Positions 26,434 through 35,509 of a stretch of DNA of 64,000 bases are shown here, piece after piece. Numbering within the stretch: position 1 is the stretch's first letter; each line of letters opens with the position of its first letter. The stretch is from Oceanobacillus neutriphilus (GTDB lineage Bacteria; Bacillota; Bacilli; Bacillales; Amphibacillaceae): assembly GCF_014645515.1 (NCBI RefSeq), contig NZ_BMLW01000001.1, positions 124,001 through 188,000 on the forward strand, written 5' to 3'. Made by a program: the position numbers and the translations under genes. The notes below the pieces were generated by a model, which was given only the letters and a program-made list of their open reading frames with translations, had not been told where the DNA came from and searched no databases.

Positions 26434-28602
26434 TTAGGAGCGATCTTTTAACTTCGCCAGTGCATCTGCAAGAGCATTGTTTTTAAAATCATCCTGCTTT
26501 TTCATATACTTATTGACATCTTTTTTAGATACCTTCTGATTCTTTTCCTTTTCTTTCCTGGCTTGGAAGGTAGATAGCTTTTCACGATGGCCGCAGGAGC
26601 ACATAAACATTTGACCCTCGCCCTCACCGCGGAGCTCTAAACGCTTATGGCACTTAGGACAACGCGCATTTGTATATTTTGCGATATTCTTTTTACCGCC
26701 GCAGTTGCGATCCTGGCAGACCAGTCTTTTACCATGCTTGTTTTTAACTTCCAGCATCAGCTTGCCGCATTTCGGGCATTTTGTCCCAGTCATATTATCA
26801 TGCTTGAACTTTTCCTCACTTGCTTTTATTTCTTGAACAGCCTGCTTGGTATATGTTTTGATCTCTTTTAAGAAGGCTTCTTTCTTTAGCTTGCCATCAG
26901 CAATTTGCCCTAATTTTTGCTCCCATTCTGCTGTTAAAATTGGAGAACGGAGCTTTTCAGGGGCTAATTCCAGCAGCTGTCTTCCTGTCGAAGTCAGATA
27001 AATATATTTCCCTTTCAACTCCATGTATTGATTATTGAACAGCTTTTCAATAATATCTGCACGGGTGGCAACCGTTCCAATACCGCCTGTCTGCTTCATT
27101 GTTTTGACAAGCTCCTGTTTTTTCGTTTCCATATATTTTGTCGGGTTTTCCATTGCCTGCAGCAGACTTCCTTCTGTAAAGCGTTCCGGCGGTGTTGTCT
27201 GCCCTTCCTTAATTGTATAAGTAAGAGCCATTTCTTCCCCTTTCGTTACCTGAGGAACACTGGAACGAATTTCTTCTTCATCATCAGCCTGATGCTGGTA
27301 AATTTCCTTCCAGCCTAAAGCAACAATCCTGTTTCCCTTTGCCTCGAAAATTTCTTCAGCTGCTTCAATAGTAATGCTTGTTTGCTCATATTCATACGGC
27401 TTGGAAAGAGCACCTAAGAAACGCTGCACAATTAACTGGTAGATTTTCCGTTCCTGATTAGACAGTGCACTATAATCCACCGGCTCTTCCGTCGGGATAA
27501 TCGCATGGTGATCGGTAACTTTGCTATTATCTACAATAGCTTTGCTGATCCGTAAATCCTCTCTCAAAATCTTGCCCGCAGCTTTCGCATATTCGTCTGA
27601 CCCGCAGGCTTTAACACGTTCCTTTAATGTTGATACCATATCTGAAGATAAATGCCTGGAATCTGTTCTTGGGTACGTGACAAGCTTATGCTGTTCATAT
27701 AATTTCTGCAAAACAGATAATGTCTGTTTCGCGGAAAATTGATAAATCCGGTTGGCATCCCTCTGTAAATCGGTTAAATCATATAATGTCGGCGCATGTT
27801 TTTTCTTATGCTTTTTATCGACATGTGAAATAATTGCTTTTTCTTTCGATACTTTTGCTTTTAATTTATCCGCTGCTTCCTTGGAGAAAATACGGGATTG
27901 GTTCTTTTTATCCTTCCATGTGACAGCAAATCCGCCCTTTGTTTTTCCCTGAAGCTGATAGTATGTCTTTGGCTTAAATTGGTTAATTTCCTGTTCACGC
28001 ATGGAAATCATTTCAAGTGTTGGTGTCTGTACACGGCCGCTGGATAAGGAAGCATTATGCTTTGTTGTTAAGGCTCTTGTTGCATTTAAACCAACATACC
28101 AGTCCGCTTCTGAACGCGCTACAGCTGATTGATACAGATTCCAATACTGATTGCCAGGCTTTAAATTCCGGAATCCGTCTTTTATTGCTTTATCAGTAAC
28201 TGAGCTGATCCAGAGCCGCTGAACCGGCTTCTTGACATGAGCTTTTTCCAAAATCCATCTGGCAACAAGCTCTCCTTCTCTTCCAGCATCTGTTGCAATA
28301 ACAATATCGCCTACATCTTGACGCGATAACTGCTGTTTTACAGTTTGGAATTGCTTGCCGGTCTTCTTCATCACCACTAATTTCAAATGATCAGGAAGCA
28401 TTGGTAAATCTTCCATATTCCATGTTTTATATTTCACATCATAGGCTTCCGGATCTGCCAGGGTAACTAAATGTCCTAACGCCCAGGTCACAATGTACTT
28501 TGTCCCTTCCTGATATCCATTTCCTTTTTTATTACAACCAAGGACCCTTGCTATATCTTTACCTACAGATGGTTTTTCTGCTAATACTACTGTCTTACTC
28601 AT
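26434..28602 (-). CDS. topB: DNA topoisomerase III
   Basis: Type IA topoisomerase of 722 residues that relaxes and decatenates DNA. The TOPRIM domain has LAEKPSVGKDIA and ATDAGREGE; the active Tyr310 is in LVTYPRTDSRHL; GGIGTVATRADIIE follows. The C-terminus carries two zinc-ribbon-like pairs (CPKCGKLM, CQDRNCGG, CPKCHKRL, CSCGH). Length matches B. subtilis TopB (727). Divergent from ytaF. No sign that it belongs to a plasmid or conjugative element, since the neighbours are chromosomal housekeeping genes. Confidence 0.95.
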   Translation of the reverse strand: MSKTVVLAEKPSVGKDIARVLGCNKKGNGYQEGTKYIVTWALGHLVTLADPEAYDVKYKTWNMEDLPMLPDHLKLVVMKKTGKQFQTVKQQLSRQDVGDIVIATDAGREGELVARWILEKAHVKKPVQRLWISSVTDKAIKDGFRNLKPGNQYWNLYQSAVARSEADWYVGLNATRALTTKHNASLSSGRVQTPTLEMISMREQEINQFKPKTYYQLQGKTKGGFAVTWKDKKNQSRIFSKEAADKLKAKVSKEKAIISHVDKKHKKKHAPTLYDLTDLQRDANRIYQFSAKQTLSVLQKLYEQHKLVTYPRTDSRHLSSDMVSTLKERVKACGSDEYAKAAGKILREDLRISKAIVDNSKVTDHHAIIPTEEPVDYSALSNQERKIYQLIVQRFLGALSKPYEYEQTSITIEAAEEIFEAKGNRIVALGWKEIYQHQADDEEEIRSSVPQVTKGEEMALTYTIKEGQTTPPERFTEGSLLQAMENPTKYMETKKQELVKTMKQTGGIGTVATRADIIEKLFNNQYMELKGKYIYLTSTGRQLLELAPEKLRSPILTAEWEQKLGQIADGKLKKEAFLKEIKTYTKQAVQEIKASEEKFKHDNMTGTKCPKCGKLMLEVKNKHGKRLVCQDRNCGGKKNIAKYTNARCPKCHKRLELRGEGEGQMFMCSCGHREKLSTFQARKEKEKNQKVSKKDVNKYMKKQDDFKNNALADALAKLKDRS

Positions 28603-28790
28603 TTATATCCCTCTTTTTATCGGTTTCTATTCTGTTACTACTTTAACATATTTCCTTACAATACGTTCATCAAAGGCACACATTGTACCCGAAAACATAG
28701 AATATCGTACACAAAAATTATGAAAACGACATGGCTTCATGCTATTCTTGGAAGCTTTTACTTGTACTTATTAGAAAGAGGATGTTTTAT

Positions 28791-29423
28791 ATGATATATA
28801 CAGGTATGCTTTTACTTGTTATTGCAGTAAGTCTGGATGGATTTAGTGTAGGAATAACCTATGGTATGCGGAAAATTAAAGTGCCTTTACTCTCATTATT
28901 GGTTATTATGTTCTGCTCAGGAATGATTGTCTATCTGTCAATGGAGGTCGGTGATTTCCTGCGCTCCTTTATCTCTCCTCAAGGAGCAAGTATGCTTGGA
29001 GGCGGTATTCTTATTTTTTTAGGCTTCTTCTCTCTTATTTCCATGTTTCGTTCAAGAGAAGTAGAAACAACAGAAAACAAGGAACAGTCTTCCACCAATG
29101 TTAAATTGGGAAATGTGAGAACAGTGCTCAGCCGCCCGAAAGAAGCTGATTTAGATAAGTCTGGTATTATCTCTCTTAATGAATCCATTCTGTTGGGATT
29201 TGCTTTAGCTCTTGATGCATTTGGAGCGGGTATTGGAGCTGCCATGCTTGGATACTCTCCTTTTATCACAGCTTTATTAACAGCCGGCATGAGTGGATTA
29301 TTTTTATATAGCGGGATTATGTTTGGAAGTTATTTATGGAGAATACCTGCCTTACAGCGCCTGTCCTTTTTACCGTCCGTTTTTCTTATTACCTTAGGAT
29401 GCTGGAATGTATTCAGCGGCTAG
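28791..29423 (+). CDS. ytaF: Sporulation membrane protein YtaF (MntP-like fold)
   Basis: A 210-residue integral membrane protein with about six helices in two similar halves: LLVIAVSLDGFSVGITYGMRK near the start and LLGFALALDAFGAGIGAAMLG in the second half, each with an Asp in the first helix as in MntP/YtaF proteins. The middle loop (about 85-130) is hydrophilic. ATG at 28791 has AGAGG 9 bases upstream; another ATG lies 9 bases earlier. A terminator shared with the convergent PTS gene follows. Confidence 0.85.
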   Translation: MIYTGMLLLVIAVSLDGFSVGITYGMRKIKVPLLSLLVIMFCSGMIVYLSMEVGDFLRSFISPQGASMLGGGILIFLGFFSLISMFRSREVETTENKEQSSTNVKLGNVRTVLSRPKEADLDKSGIISLNESILLGFALALDAFGAGIGAAMLGYSPFITALLTAGMSGLFLYSGIMFGSYLWRIPALQRLSFLPSVFLITLGCWNVFSG

Positions 29424-29473
29424 ATTTCATTTCAAATTTGTTTCTGCATATTAAATCCCCTTGGAAACAGACA

Positions 29474-29509
29474 AAATCACCGTATCAAATAAACTGGATA
29501 CGGTGATTT
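29474..29509. terminator. Bidirectional terminator between ytaF and the PTS gene
   Basis: AAATCACCGTATC pairs perfectly with GATACGGTGATTT (29497-29509), followed by A+T-rich sequence on both sides. Confidence 0.8.
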
Positions 29510-29530
29510 ATTAATTATTCTTAAATACTA

Positions 29531-31411
29531 CTATTCTTCCTCAGAAAAGAATGCTATAACATCTTTTTTATTTTTTATCTTCATTAATTGCTCCACATTT
29601 TCTAATTCAGAACAGCTGGTAGCTATGGAAGATAGTAACTCAAGATGTTCATTTCCTTTTCCGGCAATACCAATAACTAATCTTACTTCATTTCCATCCC
29701 AATCAATTGGATCATCATAAATTACAATGGCCAAGCCAGATTTGTAGACTTCTTCTTTCGCATTATCTGTACCATGAGGAATAGCTAAGAGATTTCCCAT
29801 ATACGTTGATACAGTTTTCTCTCTTTCGAACATTTTCTCCACATAATCCTCGGAAACATAACCGCGCTCCACAAGAATTCGACCTGCTTCAGCGATTGCC
29901 TGCTCTTTATCCCTGGCTTCTCCAGACAGCTTGATATTATCTTCTGTCAATATTTCATTTATTTTATGCTCACTATCAGAGCTTCCGGCATTCTTGATTT
30001 TTTCTACAACTTCATCATAGGATGGACTGTTCAGGAAGTTATCAATAGAAACATGATAAGCATCTGGCTGCTTCGCTTTTGCACGGTCTGTCAGCTCTTT
30101 GTGTGTGAAAATAATATCTGCTTCGGTCGGCAAATTACTAATGGCAATATTTTTAACAGTAATCTCCCCATGTCCTGCAGCCTTCAGTTTCTTTTTAACC
30201 AATGAAGCTCCCATAGCACTTGATCCAAGACCTGCATCACAAGCAAATATAATATGCTTTACATTTCCAAAATCCATTGCTGCATTATTATTTTCAATTT
30301 GACCAGAATTACTCAGTCCGGAAACAACACTGCTCTTCTTCCCTTTAATCGCTTCCATTTTTTTACTTGCTTCTGCAAGATCTTCGTTGTCGCCTTTTTT
30401 ATCAAACTTAAGAATAACTGATGCAACAGCAAAGGAGACCGCTGTTGCAAACAGAACGCTTAAAATAACGCCGATATAACTATCAGAAGCTGTCATTAAC
30501 AGAATAGAGATAATACTTCCCGGAGAAGCCACACTCACTAAACCGGCATCAAAAATGGTTAACGTAAATATACCTGTCATTCCGCCTAAAATAGCGGCAA
30601 CAATTAATAGCGGTTTCATTAATACATACGGAAAATAAATTTCGTGAATTCCCCCGATAAAATGAATAATTCCAGCTCCATAGGCAGAGGCTTTCGTTGC
30701 TCCTTTGCCAAAAAGCATAAATGCCAGTAATATACCTAAACCGGGCCCAGGGTTTGCTTCGAGTAAGTAAAGAATAGATTTCCCGGTTTCTTCTATCTGA
30801 CTGCTTGCGATCGGATTTAGAATCCCCTGGTTAATCGCATTGTTGAGAAACATTACTTTCCCCGGTTCAATAAAGATACTGACGAGTGGAAGAAGACCAT
30901 GGCTTACCAAAAAGTCTACACCTGCTCCCAGCACTTTAGTAAACGCACTTACCAATGGTCCAATAGCGATTGATCCAAATAAGGCCAGTATTGCACCGAT
31001 AATTCCTGCTGAAAAATTATTAACCAGCAGTTCAAATCCAGACTTAATTTTACCTTCAAAGATCTGGTCGAATTTTTTGATAGCTAATCCGCCCAGCGGA
31101 CCCATAATCATTGCCCCAATAAACATCGGTATATCTGCTGCAACAATGACCCCCATTGTTGCAACAGCTCCTACAACCCCTCCGCGAAAATCATGGAGCA
31201 GACGTCCACCGGTAAAACCAATCAGTAATGGAAGCAGATAATTCAGCATCGGACTGATGAAATTAGTGAAAAGCTCCATCTGTGTCGGTACAGCGATTGC
31301 TGTTAAAATCCCCCAGGCGATAAAAGCTCCAAGGTTAGGTATAATCATACTGCTTAAATTACTGCCATACGTTTGAATCCTTGAACGAATACTCTTCTTT
31401 TGCCCACTCAT
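29531..31411 (-). CDS. Mannitol-family PTS permease IICBA, unknown substrate
   Basis: Fused PTS transporter of 626 residues. The IIC domain (1-335) has GIHEIYFPYVLMKP; the IIB Cys391 is in FACDAGLGSS; the IIA His546 is in LAIPHGTDN. Domain order equals E. coli MtlA. The true mtlA of this genome (50309-51745) is a separate IICB protein with an MtlD and MtlR beside it, whereas this gene ends an operon with nanE, ROK kinase and an oxidoreductase and has no mannitol dehydrogenase. It therefore probably imports another sugar, sugar alcohol or amino sugar. AAGGGGG lies 9 bases before the start. Confidence 0.88.
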   Translation of the reverse strand: MSGQKKSIRSRIQTYGSNLSSMIIPNLGAFIAWGILTAIAVPTQMELFTNFISPMLNYLLPLLIGFTGGRLLHDFRGGVVGAVATMGVIVAADIPMFIGAMIMGPLGGLAIKKFDQIFEGKIKSGFELLVNNFSAGIIGAILALFGSIAIGPLVSAFTKVLGAGVDFLVSHGLLPLVSIFIEPGKVMFLNNAINQGILNPIASSQIEETGKSILYLLEANPGPGLGILLAFMLFGKGATKASAYGAGIIHFIGGIHEIYFPYVLMKPLLIVAAILGGMTGIFTLTIFDAGLVSVASPGSIISILLMTASDSYIGVILSVLFATAVSFAVASVILKFDKKGDNEDLAEASKKMEAIKGKKSSVVSGLSNSGQIENNNAAMDFGNVKHIIFACDAGLGSSAMGASLVKKKLKAAGHGEITVKNIAISNLPTEADIIFTHKELTDRAKAKQPDAYHVSIDNFLNSPSYDEVVEKIKNAGSSDSEHKINEILTEDNIKLSGEARDKEQAIAEAGRILVERGYVSEDYVEKMFEREKTVSTYMGNLLAIPHGTDNAKEEVYKSGLAIVIYDDPIDWDGNEVRLVIGIAGKGNEHLELLSSIATSCSELENVEQLMKIKNKKDVIAFFSEEE

Positions 31412-31447
31412 TCGTTACAGCCCCCTTTTGTTATGACCAGCTTTTTA

Positions 31448-32452
31448 TCAATTCACTTTTACCGGCTGACCGGTTTCAAGTGATTTTTCAATACTTCTGA
31501 CAACTTTGACTGCCCTTAATGCTTCTTCCACAGAAATAGGAAATTCTTTGTCATTTAAAACATTATTCACAAAAGTGCTCAGTTCTTCTTTCATTATTCC
31601 GGTCTGTGTACCATATAAATCCACTCCATACATGGTATCCGGGAATGTGATCTTATGGTTTTTTTCAAATACACGGATCGATTGATCGAGAATATCAATA
31701 TTGATAACACCGCCTGTTCCAGTGATATCAAGCTTAGCATCCAGCTCTACATGGTTATCTGGTAAAACCCAGCTTGTTTCATAGCTTCCGATTGTTCCAG
31801 ATTCAAATTTTAGTGTGGTGATAATTGCATCAGCAGTATCAAATTCTTTTAAGCGCTTTCTTACTTCAACTGCAGAAACTTCCACAATCTTATCTCCGGT
31901 AATCCATTCAATAGCATCTAGATCATGAACACCTAAAAACATTACGACAGATGTTCTTCCTTTTAATCTTCTTCCATTCTGATAGGAATTGTTACGCCGG
32001 GAATGCAGATGGACCGGTTCTCCGATTTTCCCCGCTGCAACTGCCTGTTTTGCATGATAATATCTTGGGTCCCAGCGTAATGTGTGGCCAACCATCATTT
32101 TTACGCCAGTTTCTTTTACTTTATCAATAATCCCCTGTGCGTCTTCTACATTATCAGCCAATGGCTTTTCAATCAGAATATGCTTATGATAGTCACAGGC
32201 CTTGCAGGCAACGTCAAAGTGCTGATCATCTGATGTACAGATACTGACTGCATGCACATTATCGTCTTTCAACAACGCTTCTAAATCATGAACAGCAGTG
32301 GTCTGAAATTGTTCCGCCATATTTTTTGCATGCTCCTGATTAATGTCGTGAACTGCTACTAAATTTACATAAGGCAGCTCCGAATAAATTCTTGCATGTG
32401 ATTGCCCCATAACTCCCATACCAATTACAGCTACATTTAATTTATTCAACAT
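31448..32452 (-). CDS. Gfo/Idh/MocA-family oxidoreductase C
   Basis: NAD(P)-dependent sugar or sugar-phosphate dehydrogenase of 334 residues with Rossmann motif VAVIGMGVMGQSHAR, signature IEKPLA and GVHDLDAIEW. Start at 32452 (ATG) has AAGGAG 6 bases upstream; the ATG at 32458 is too close. It is 36 bases before the PTS gene and could oxidise the phosphorylated import product. It is distinct from the two oxidoreductases at 10-12 kb, closer to inositol-dehydrogenase-like members. Substrate unknown. Confidence 0.85.
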   Translation of the reverse strand: MLNKLNVAVIGMGVMGQSHARIYSELPYVNLVAVHDINQEHAKNMAEQFQTTAVHDLEALLKDDNVHAVSICTSDDQHFDVACKACDYHKHILIEKPLADNVEDAQGIIDKVKETGVKMMVGHTLRWDPRYYHAKQAVAAGKIGEPVHLHSRRNNSYQNGRRLKGRTSVVMFLGVHDLDAIEWITGDKIVEVSAVEVRKRLKEFDTADAIITTLKFESGTIGSYETSWVLPDNHVELDAKLDITGTGGVINIDILDQSIRVFEKNHKITFPDTMYGVDLYGTQTGIMKEELSTFVNNVLNDKEFPISVEEALRAVKVVRSIEKSLETGQPVKVN

Positions 32453-32545
32453 ACCCATCTCCTTTATATTTAATAGATTTAATTACAGTGCTATATAAGT
32501 TAAAATAAAGATTTTACTTTCTAGCTTTCACCGTTTATCATTTGA

Positions 32546-32559
32546 GGACTTTTTGAACA
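32546..32559. repeat. Right-end remnant of the TGTTCAAA element
   Basis: GGACTTTTTGAACA, identical to the right end of the 24277-24436 element, without a matching left end. It lies in the 106-base spacer between the ROK kinase and oxidoreductase C, 5 bases from the kinase stop. Confidence 0.5.
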
Positions 32560-32564
32560 TCCTT

Positions 32565-33449
32565 TTACAGTGCCAGGCTTGCTGCACCTATTATCATGGC
32601 ATTTCCGCCAAGTGATGATAATTCAATCTTTACATCCTTATTGATTTTATTTACATTGCTTTGAACCTGTTCACGGATATCTGTGAGAAACGGTGACAAC
32701 GAGCCAGATACTCCGCCTCCCAGAATGATTTTTTCCGGGTTAAACATATTTGTCAGCGTTGTCAATCCAATTGCTACATTTTCTACATACTGATTAATTA
32801 TAAATATAGCGCTTTCATTACCAGCTAAAGCTTCTCTAAAAATGTTCTGTCCTTTCTTCACCTCCTTAAAAGCTTCAGCATATATTTCCTCTAACGCTGT
32901 GCCGGAAGCATATGCCTCAAAGCAGCCCTTATTTCCGCAAGGACATTCCCTCCCATTCGGGTAAAGGACCATGTGTCCAACCTCTCCCGCAGCTCCAGAA
33001 TGGCCGCGCTGCAGTTTACCATCTGCTATAATTGCTCCTCCAATCCCTGTTCCTATCGCTACACAAAGAAAATTATTTATGCCCTTCCCTGCGCCAAAGA
33101 ACTGCTCTCCCAATCCCATTGCCTGTACATCATTAACAACCGCAACTTGCTGTCCTGTTGCTTTTTCAAGCCATGTTTGAATCGGAAGACCCTCCCAATC
33201 GCTGAATGTATCTGTCGCTGAAAGCACTGTGCCGGCAAGTCCAATCTGTCCAGCTGATCCAACACCAATACCTGTCGTATTTTCGTCATAGAAGGAAGGT
33301 AACTTTTTTACAATCGATTGAAGGATTTCCTCTCCTTTTTCATGTTTAAGGGTGGTAAATTCCTCCTTTTTTAAAACCAATCCATCCTCTTGAACCAATC
33401 CCATCGCTATCTTAGTGCCGCCAATATCAATTCCTATTGCATTTCTCAT
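32565..33449 (-). CDS. ROK-family sugar kinase
   Basis: Cytoplasmic kinase of 294 residues. The ATP loop is AIGIDIGGTKIA; the catalytic region is VVNDVQAMGLGE; the glycine-rich VAIGTGIGGAII and the zinc motif GHMVLYPNGRECPCGNKGC (His and three Cys) are typical of ROK glucokinases and N-acetylmannosamine kinases. Its ATG overlaps the nanE stop by four bases (ATGA). The partnership with NanE suggests a hexosamine such as N-acetylmannosamine, but glucokinase activity is also possible. Confidence 0.88.
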   Translation of the reverse strand: MRNAIGIDIGGTKIAMGLVQEDGLVLKKEEFTTLKHEKGEEILQSIVKKLPSFYDENTTGIGVGSAGQIGLAGTVLSATDTFSDWEGLPIQTWLEKATGQQVAVVNDVQAMGLGEQFFGAGKGINNFLCVAIGTGIGGAIIADGKLQRGHSGAAGEVGHMVLYPNGRECPCGNKGCFEAYASGTALEEIYAEAFKEVKKGQNIFREALAGNESAIFIINQYVENVAIGLTTLTNMFNPEKIILGGGVSGSLSPFLTDIREQVQSNVNKINKDVKIELSSLGGNAMIIGAASLAL

Positions 33450-34114
33450 TTTCCTTTCAGCCTTTCTGCAAATTTTCTGGTAATTAATTGCGGTCTTGTA
33501 ATTGCTCCTCCAACGACAACAAATGCTGCACCAATATCAAGGGCCTTTTTTGCTTTTTCCGGGGAATCAACATTTCCTTCAGCTATTACAGGCACCTTCA
33601 ATGTATTTACTAGACTTTCCATTAACTCAAAATCCGGTCTGGGCCTCTCTTTTGTATTCTCTGTATATCCAGATAGCGTAGTCCCTACCATATCGCAACC
33701 CAGGGCTTCTGCCTGTACACCCTCTTGAAGTGTTGCTACATCTGCCATCACCAGCTTATTTAGATCCTTTTTTATATACGCAATTAATTGTGGCAATTCT
33801 TCTACCCTTGTGCCATTTCTGGCATCAATAGCTATGATATCGGCTCCAGCCTCTGCAATTAGTTTTGCATCTGCTTGTGTTGTCGTAATAAAAGCCTGAA
33901 AGCCTGGATATTCCTTTTTTAAAATACCGATAACCGGTAAATCAACCTTCTTCTTAATTGCCTTAATGTCATCCGGCCCATTCGCCCGAATACCTGCAGC
34001 TCCGCCTTCTTTTGCAGCCAGAGCCATCGAAGCCATATGAGATGAGCCATGCATCGGCTCACCCTCTAAAGCCTGGCAGGATACCACTAATCCGCCTTCT
34101 AATTCTTTTAACAT
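33446..34114 (-). CDS. nanE: N-acetylmannosamine-6-phosphate 2-epimerase
   Basis: TIM-barrel epimerase of 222 residues converting ManNAc-6-P to GlcNAc-6-P. Family blocks are VVSCQALEGEPMHG, LPVIGILKKEYPG, DIIAIDARNGTR, CDMVGTTLSGYTE and VIAEGNVDSPEKA. Start is set at the ATG at 34114 with AGGTGG 5 bases upstream; a GTG lies 9 bases earlier. No nanA lyase, nagA or nagB is present in the operon, so GlcNAc-6-P would be handled by genes elsewhere. Confidence 0.9.
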   Translation of the reverse strand: MLKELEGGLVVSCQALEGEPMHGSSHMASMALAAKEGGAAGIRANGPDDIKAIKKKVDLPVIGILKKEYPGFQAFITTTQADAKLIAEAGADIIAIDARNGTRVEELPQLIAYIKKDLNKLVMADVATLQEGVQAEALGCDMVGTTLSGYTENTKERPRPDFELMESLVNTLKVPVIAEGNVDSPEKAKKALDIGAAFVVVGGAITRPQLITRKFAERLKGK

Positions 34115-34205
34115 TTTTTCCACCTGACCTTCTATTCATTTGTACACCATACGTATTTAAAATTCATAACACAGAAGCAAAACTCTCCTTTAAAGACGTT
34201 TCGTT

Positions 34206-34862
34206 TTATCTGTTCAATGTTTTTAAAATTTCATGCAGGGGCATATCTGTCATCGAATTTAGTTTTAAATGATAATTTTCAAAAGGTAATGCAGCAGTAA
34301 CCGGGTTTGGAATAATAACAGTCGGGAGATCTACTTCCTGTGCAGCAATTAAACCATTTAAAGAATCTTCAAAAACTACTGCTTCCCGAGCCTCTAAATC
34401 TAACTTTTCAAGTGTTTTTAAAAAGATATCCGGTGCCGGCTTCACTCTTTCTACCATGTCCTGGGTGACCAGAAAATCAAAATAAGAAAGCAAATTTAAA
34501 TTCGTTAAATGTGTGGTTGCCCATTCCGTTGTTGAGCTCGTTGCCAGAGCAACTGTCAAACCTTCATCCTTTGCATCCTTCAGATAATCTGTCACGCCTT
34601 CTCTAGCTTTTGCATCACGTACAAATTGACTGTGCAGTTTTCTGGCCTCATCACGGATAGACTGTACATTCAGCTGGCTGTTCAATTTATTCTGTAAATA
34701 TGAAAAAAGAATCGTATCATCTGATCCAACACATTTCACAAATTCCCCAAGCGGTAAATCAAATTGAAATTGACTCCGGAGAACCTCTTTATAAGCATCA
34801 AACCAAGCAGTTTCAGTATCCAGAATCAACCCGTCAAAATCAAAAATAGCTGCCTTAATCAT
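34206..34862 (-). CDS. HAD phosphatase, beta-phosphoglucomutase-like
   Basis: A 218-residue HAD subfamily IA protein with a C1 cap: motif I FDFDGLILDTE, motif II ALATSSTTEW, Lys and acid in VKPAPDIFLKTLEKL and VFEDSLNGLIAA. YhcW and beta-PGM belong to this group; it more likely dephosphorylates a sugar phosphate than acts as a mutase, though the sequence alone does not decide. AGAGGAGG precedes the ATG. Position inside the rpiR-nanE operon suggests removal of a dead-end phosphosugar. Confidence 0.82.
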   Translation of the reverse strand: MIKAAIFDFDGLILDTETAWFDAYKEVLRSQFQFDLPLGEFVKCVGSDDTILFSYLQNKLNSQLNVQSIRDEARKLHSQFVRDAKAREGVTDYLKDAKDEGLTVALATSSTTEWATTHLTNLNLLSYFDFLVTQDMVERVKPAPDIFLKTLEKLDLEAREAVVFEDSLNGLIAAQEVDLPTVIIPNPVTAALPFENYHLKLNSMTDMPLHEILKTLNR

Positions 34863-34925
34863 TTTCTTCCTCCTCTAAATACATGTTCAAATCGATTAAT
34901 GTCTTTTTTGAATATCTCTTTCACT

Positions 34926-35477
34926 TCATGTTAAAATTTTTCGTTTCAGCGTCTGCTCCATTAATCTCCAGCCTTCCTCACAGGCTGGTTCCGTAAGATA
35001 CGGCTCAAATCCAAAATTTAAATACATATTAATAGCCTGAAAGCTTGTAGTCTGTGTGGTGAGATATGCCTTCAAATGGTATTCAGCTAAGGTGTTCATT
35101 GCTGCAGTCATTAAAGGCTTGGCAAGCTTTCTACCTTGATATGCCGGAGTAACGCCTACCCAATGAATTCTGCCTGTTATTTCTTCATTACCATTTAATT
35201 CACCGTACCAGGCAGTAGTTGTTGCGATTTTTTCTCCGGTTTCCGTTTCAATAAACAGGCAGCGCTTCGTCATTTCTTCTGTAAACGGACTAAATTCCTT
35301 CTTGAAATGCTCTAATGCTGCGGCTTCATTTTTAAACTCTTCTACACTTGTTTCAATTTTTGCCCAATGAGATTCATCCCCTCTTTCATAGAACCGGATG
35401 CGATATCCTTCAGGCAGCATGAATTGAGGAATATCTGATAAATTATTTTTTACCATGGCCAGCGGGATATATTTCAT
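34926..35477 (-). CDS. GNAT-family acetyltransferase
   Basis: A 183-residue GCN5-related N-acetyltransferase. The acetyl-CoA loop is in IHWVGVTPAYQGRKLAKPLM and the late strand-helix pair in LTTQTTSFQAINMYLNFGF. The first 40 residues are not typical of small GNATs. It lies 32 bases after rpiR with AAGGAGC 9 bases before the ATG, so it is probably cotranscribed. In an amino-sugar operon an N-acetylating role is conceivable; substrate unknown. Confidence 0.8.
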   Translation of the reverse strand: MKYIPLAMVKNNLSDIPQFMLPEGYRIRFYERGDESHWAKIETSVEEFKNEAAALEHFKKEFSPFTEEMTKRCLFIETETGEKIATTTAWYGELNGNEEITGRIHWVGVTPAYQGRKLAKPLMTAAMNTLAEYHLKAYLTTQTTSFQAINMYLNFGFEPYLTEPACEEGWRLMEQTLKRKILT

Positions 35478-35509
35478 TTTTTACAGCTCCTTTCTCCGTA
35501 CATTCTATA

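Noticed and set aside
34884..34915. TGTTCAAA...TTTTTTGAATAT resembling a shortened TGTTCAAA element between HAD and GNAT genes
   Set aside because: Only the outer few bases agree, and such A+T-rich strings arise easily; not strong enough to call an element.
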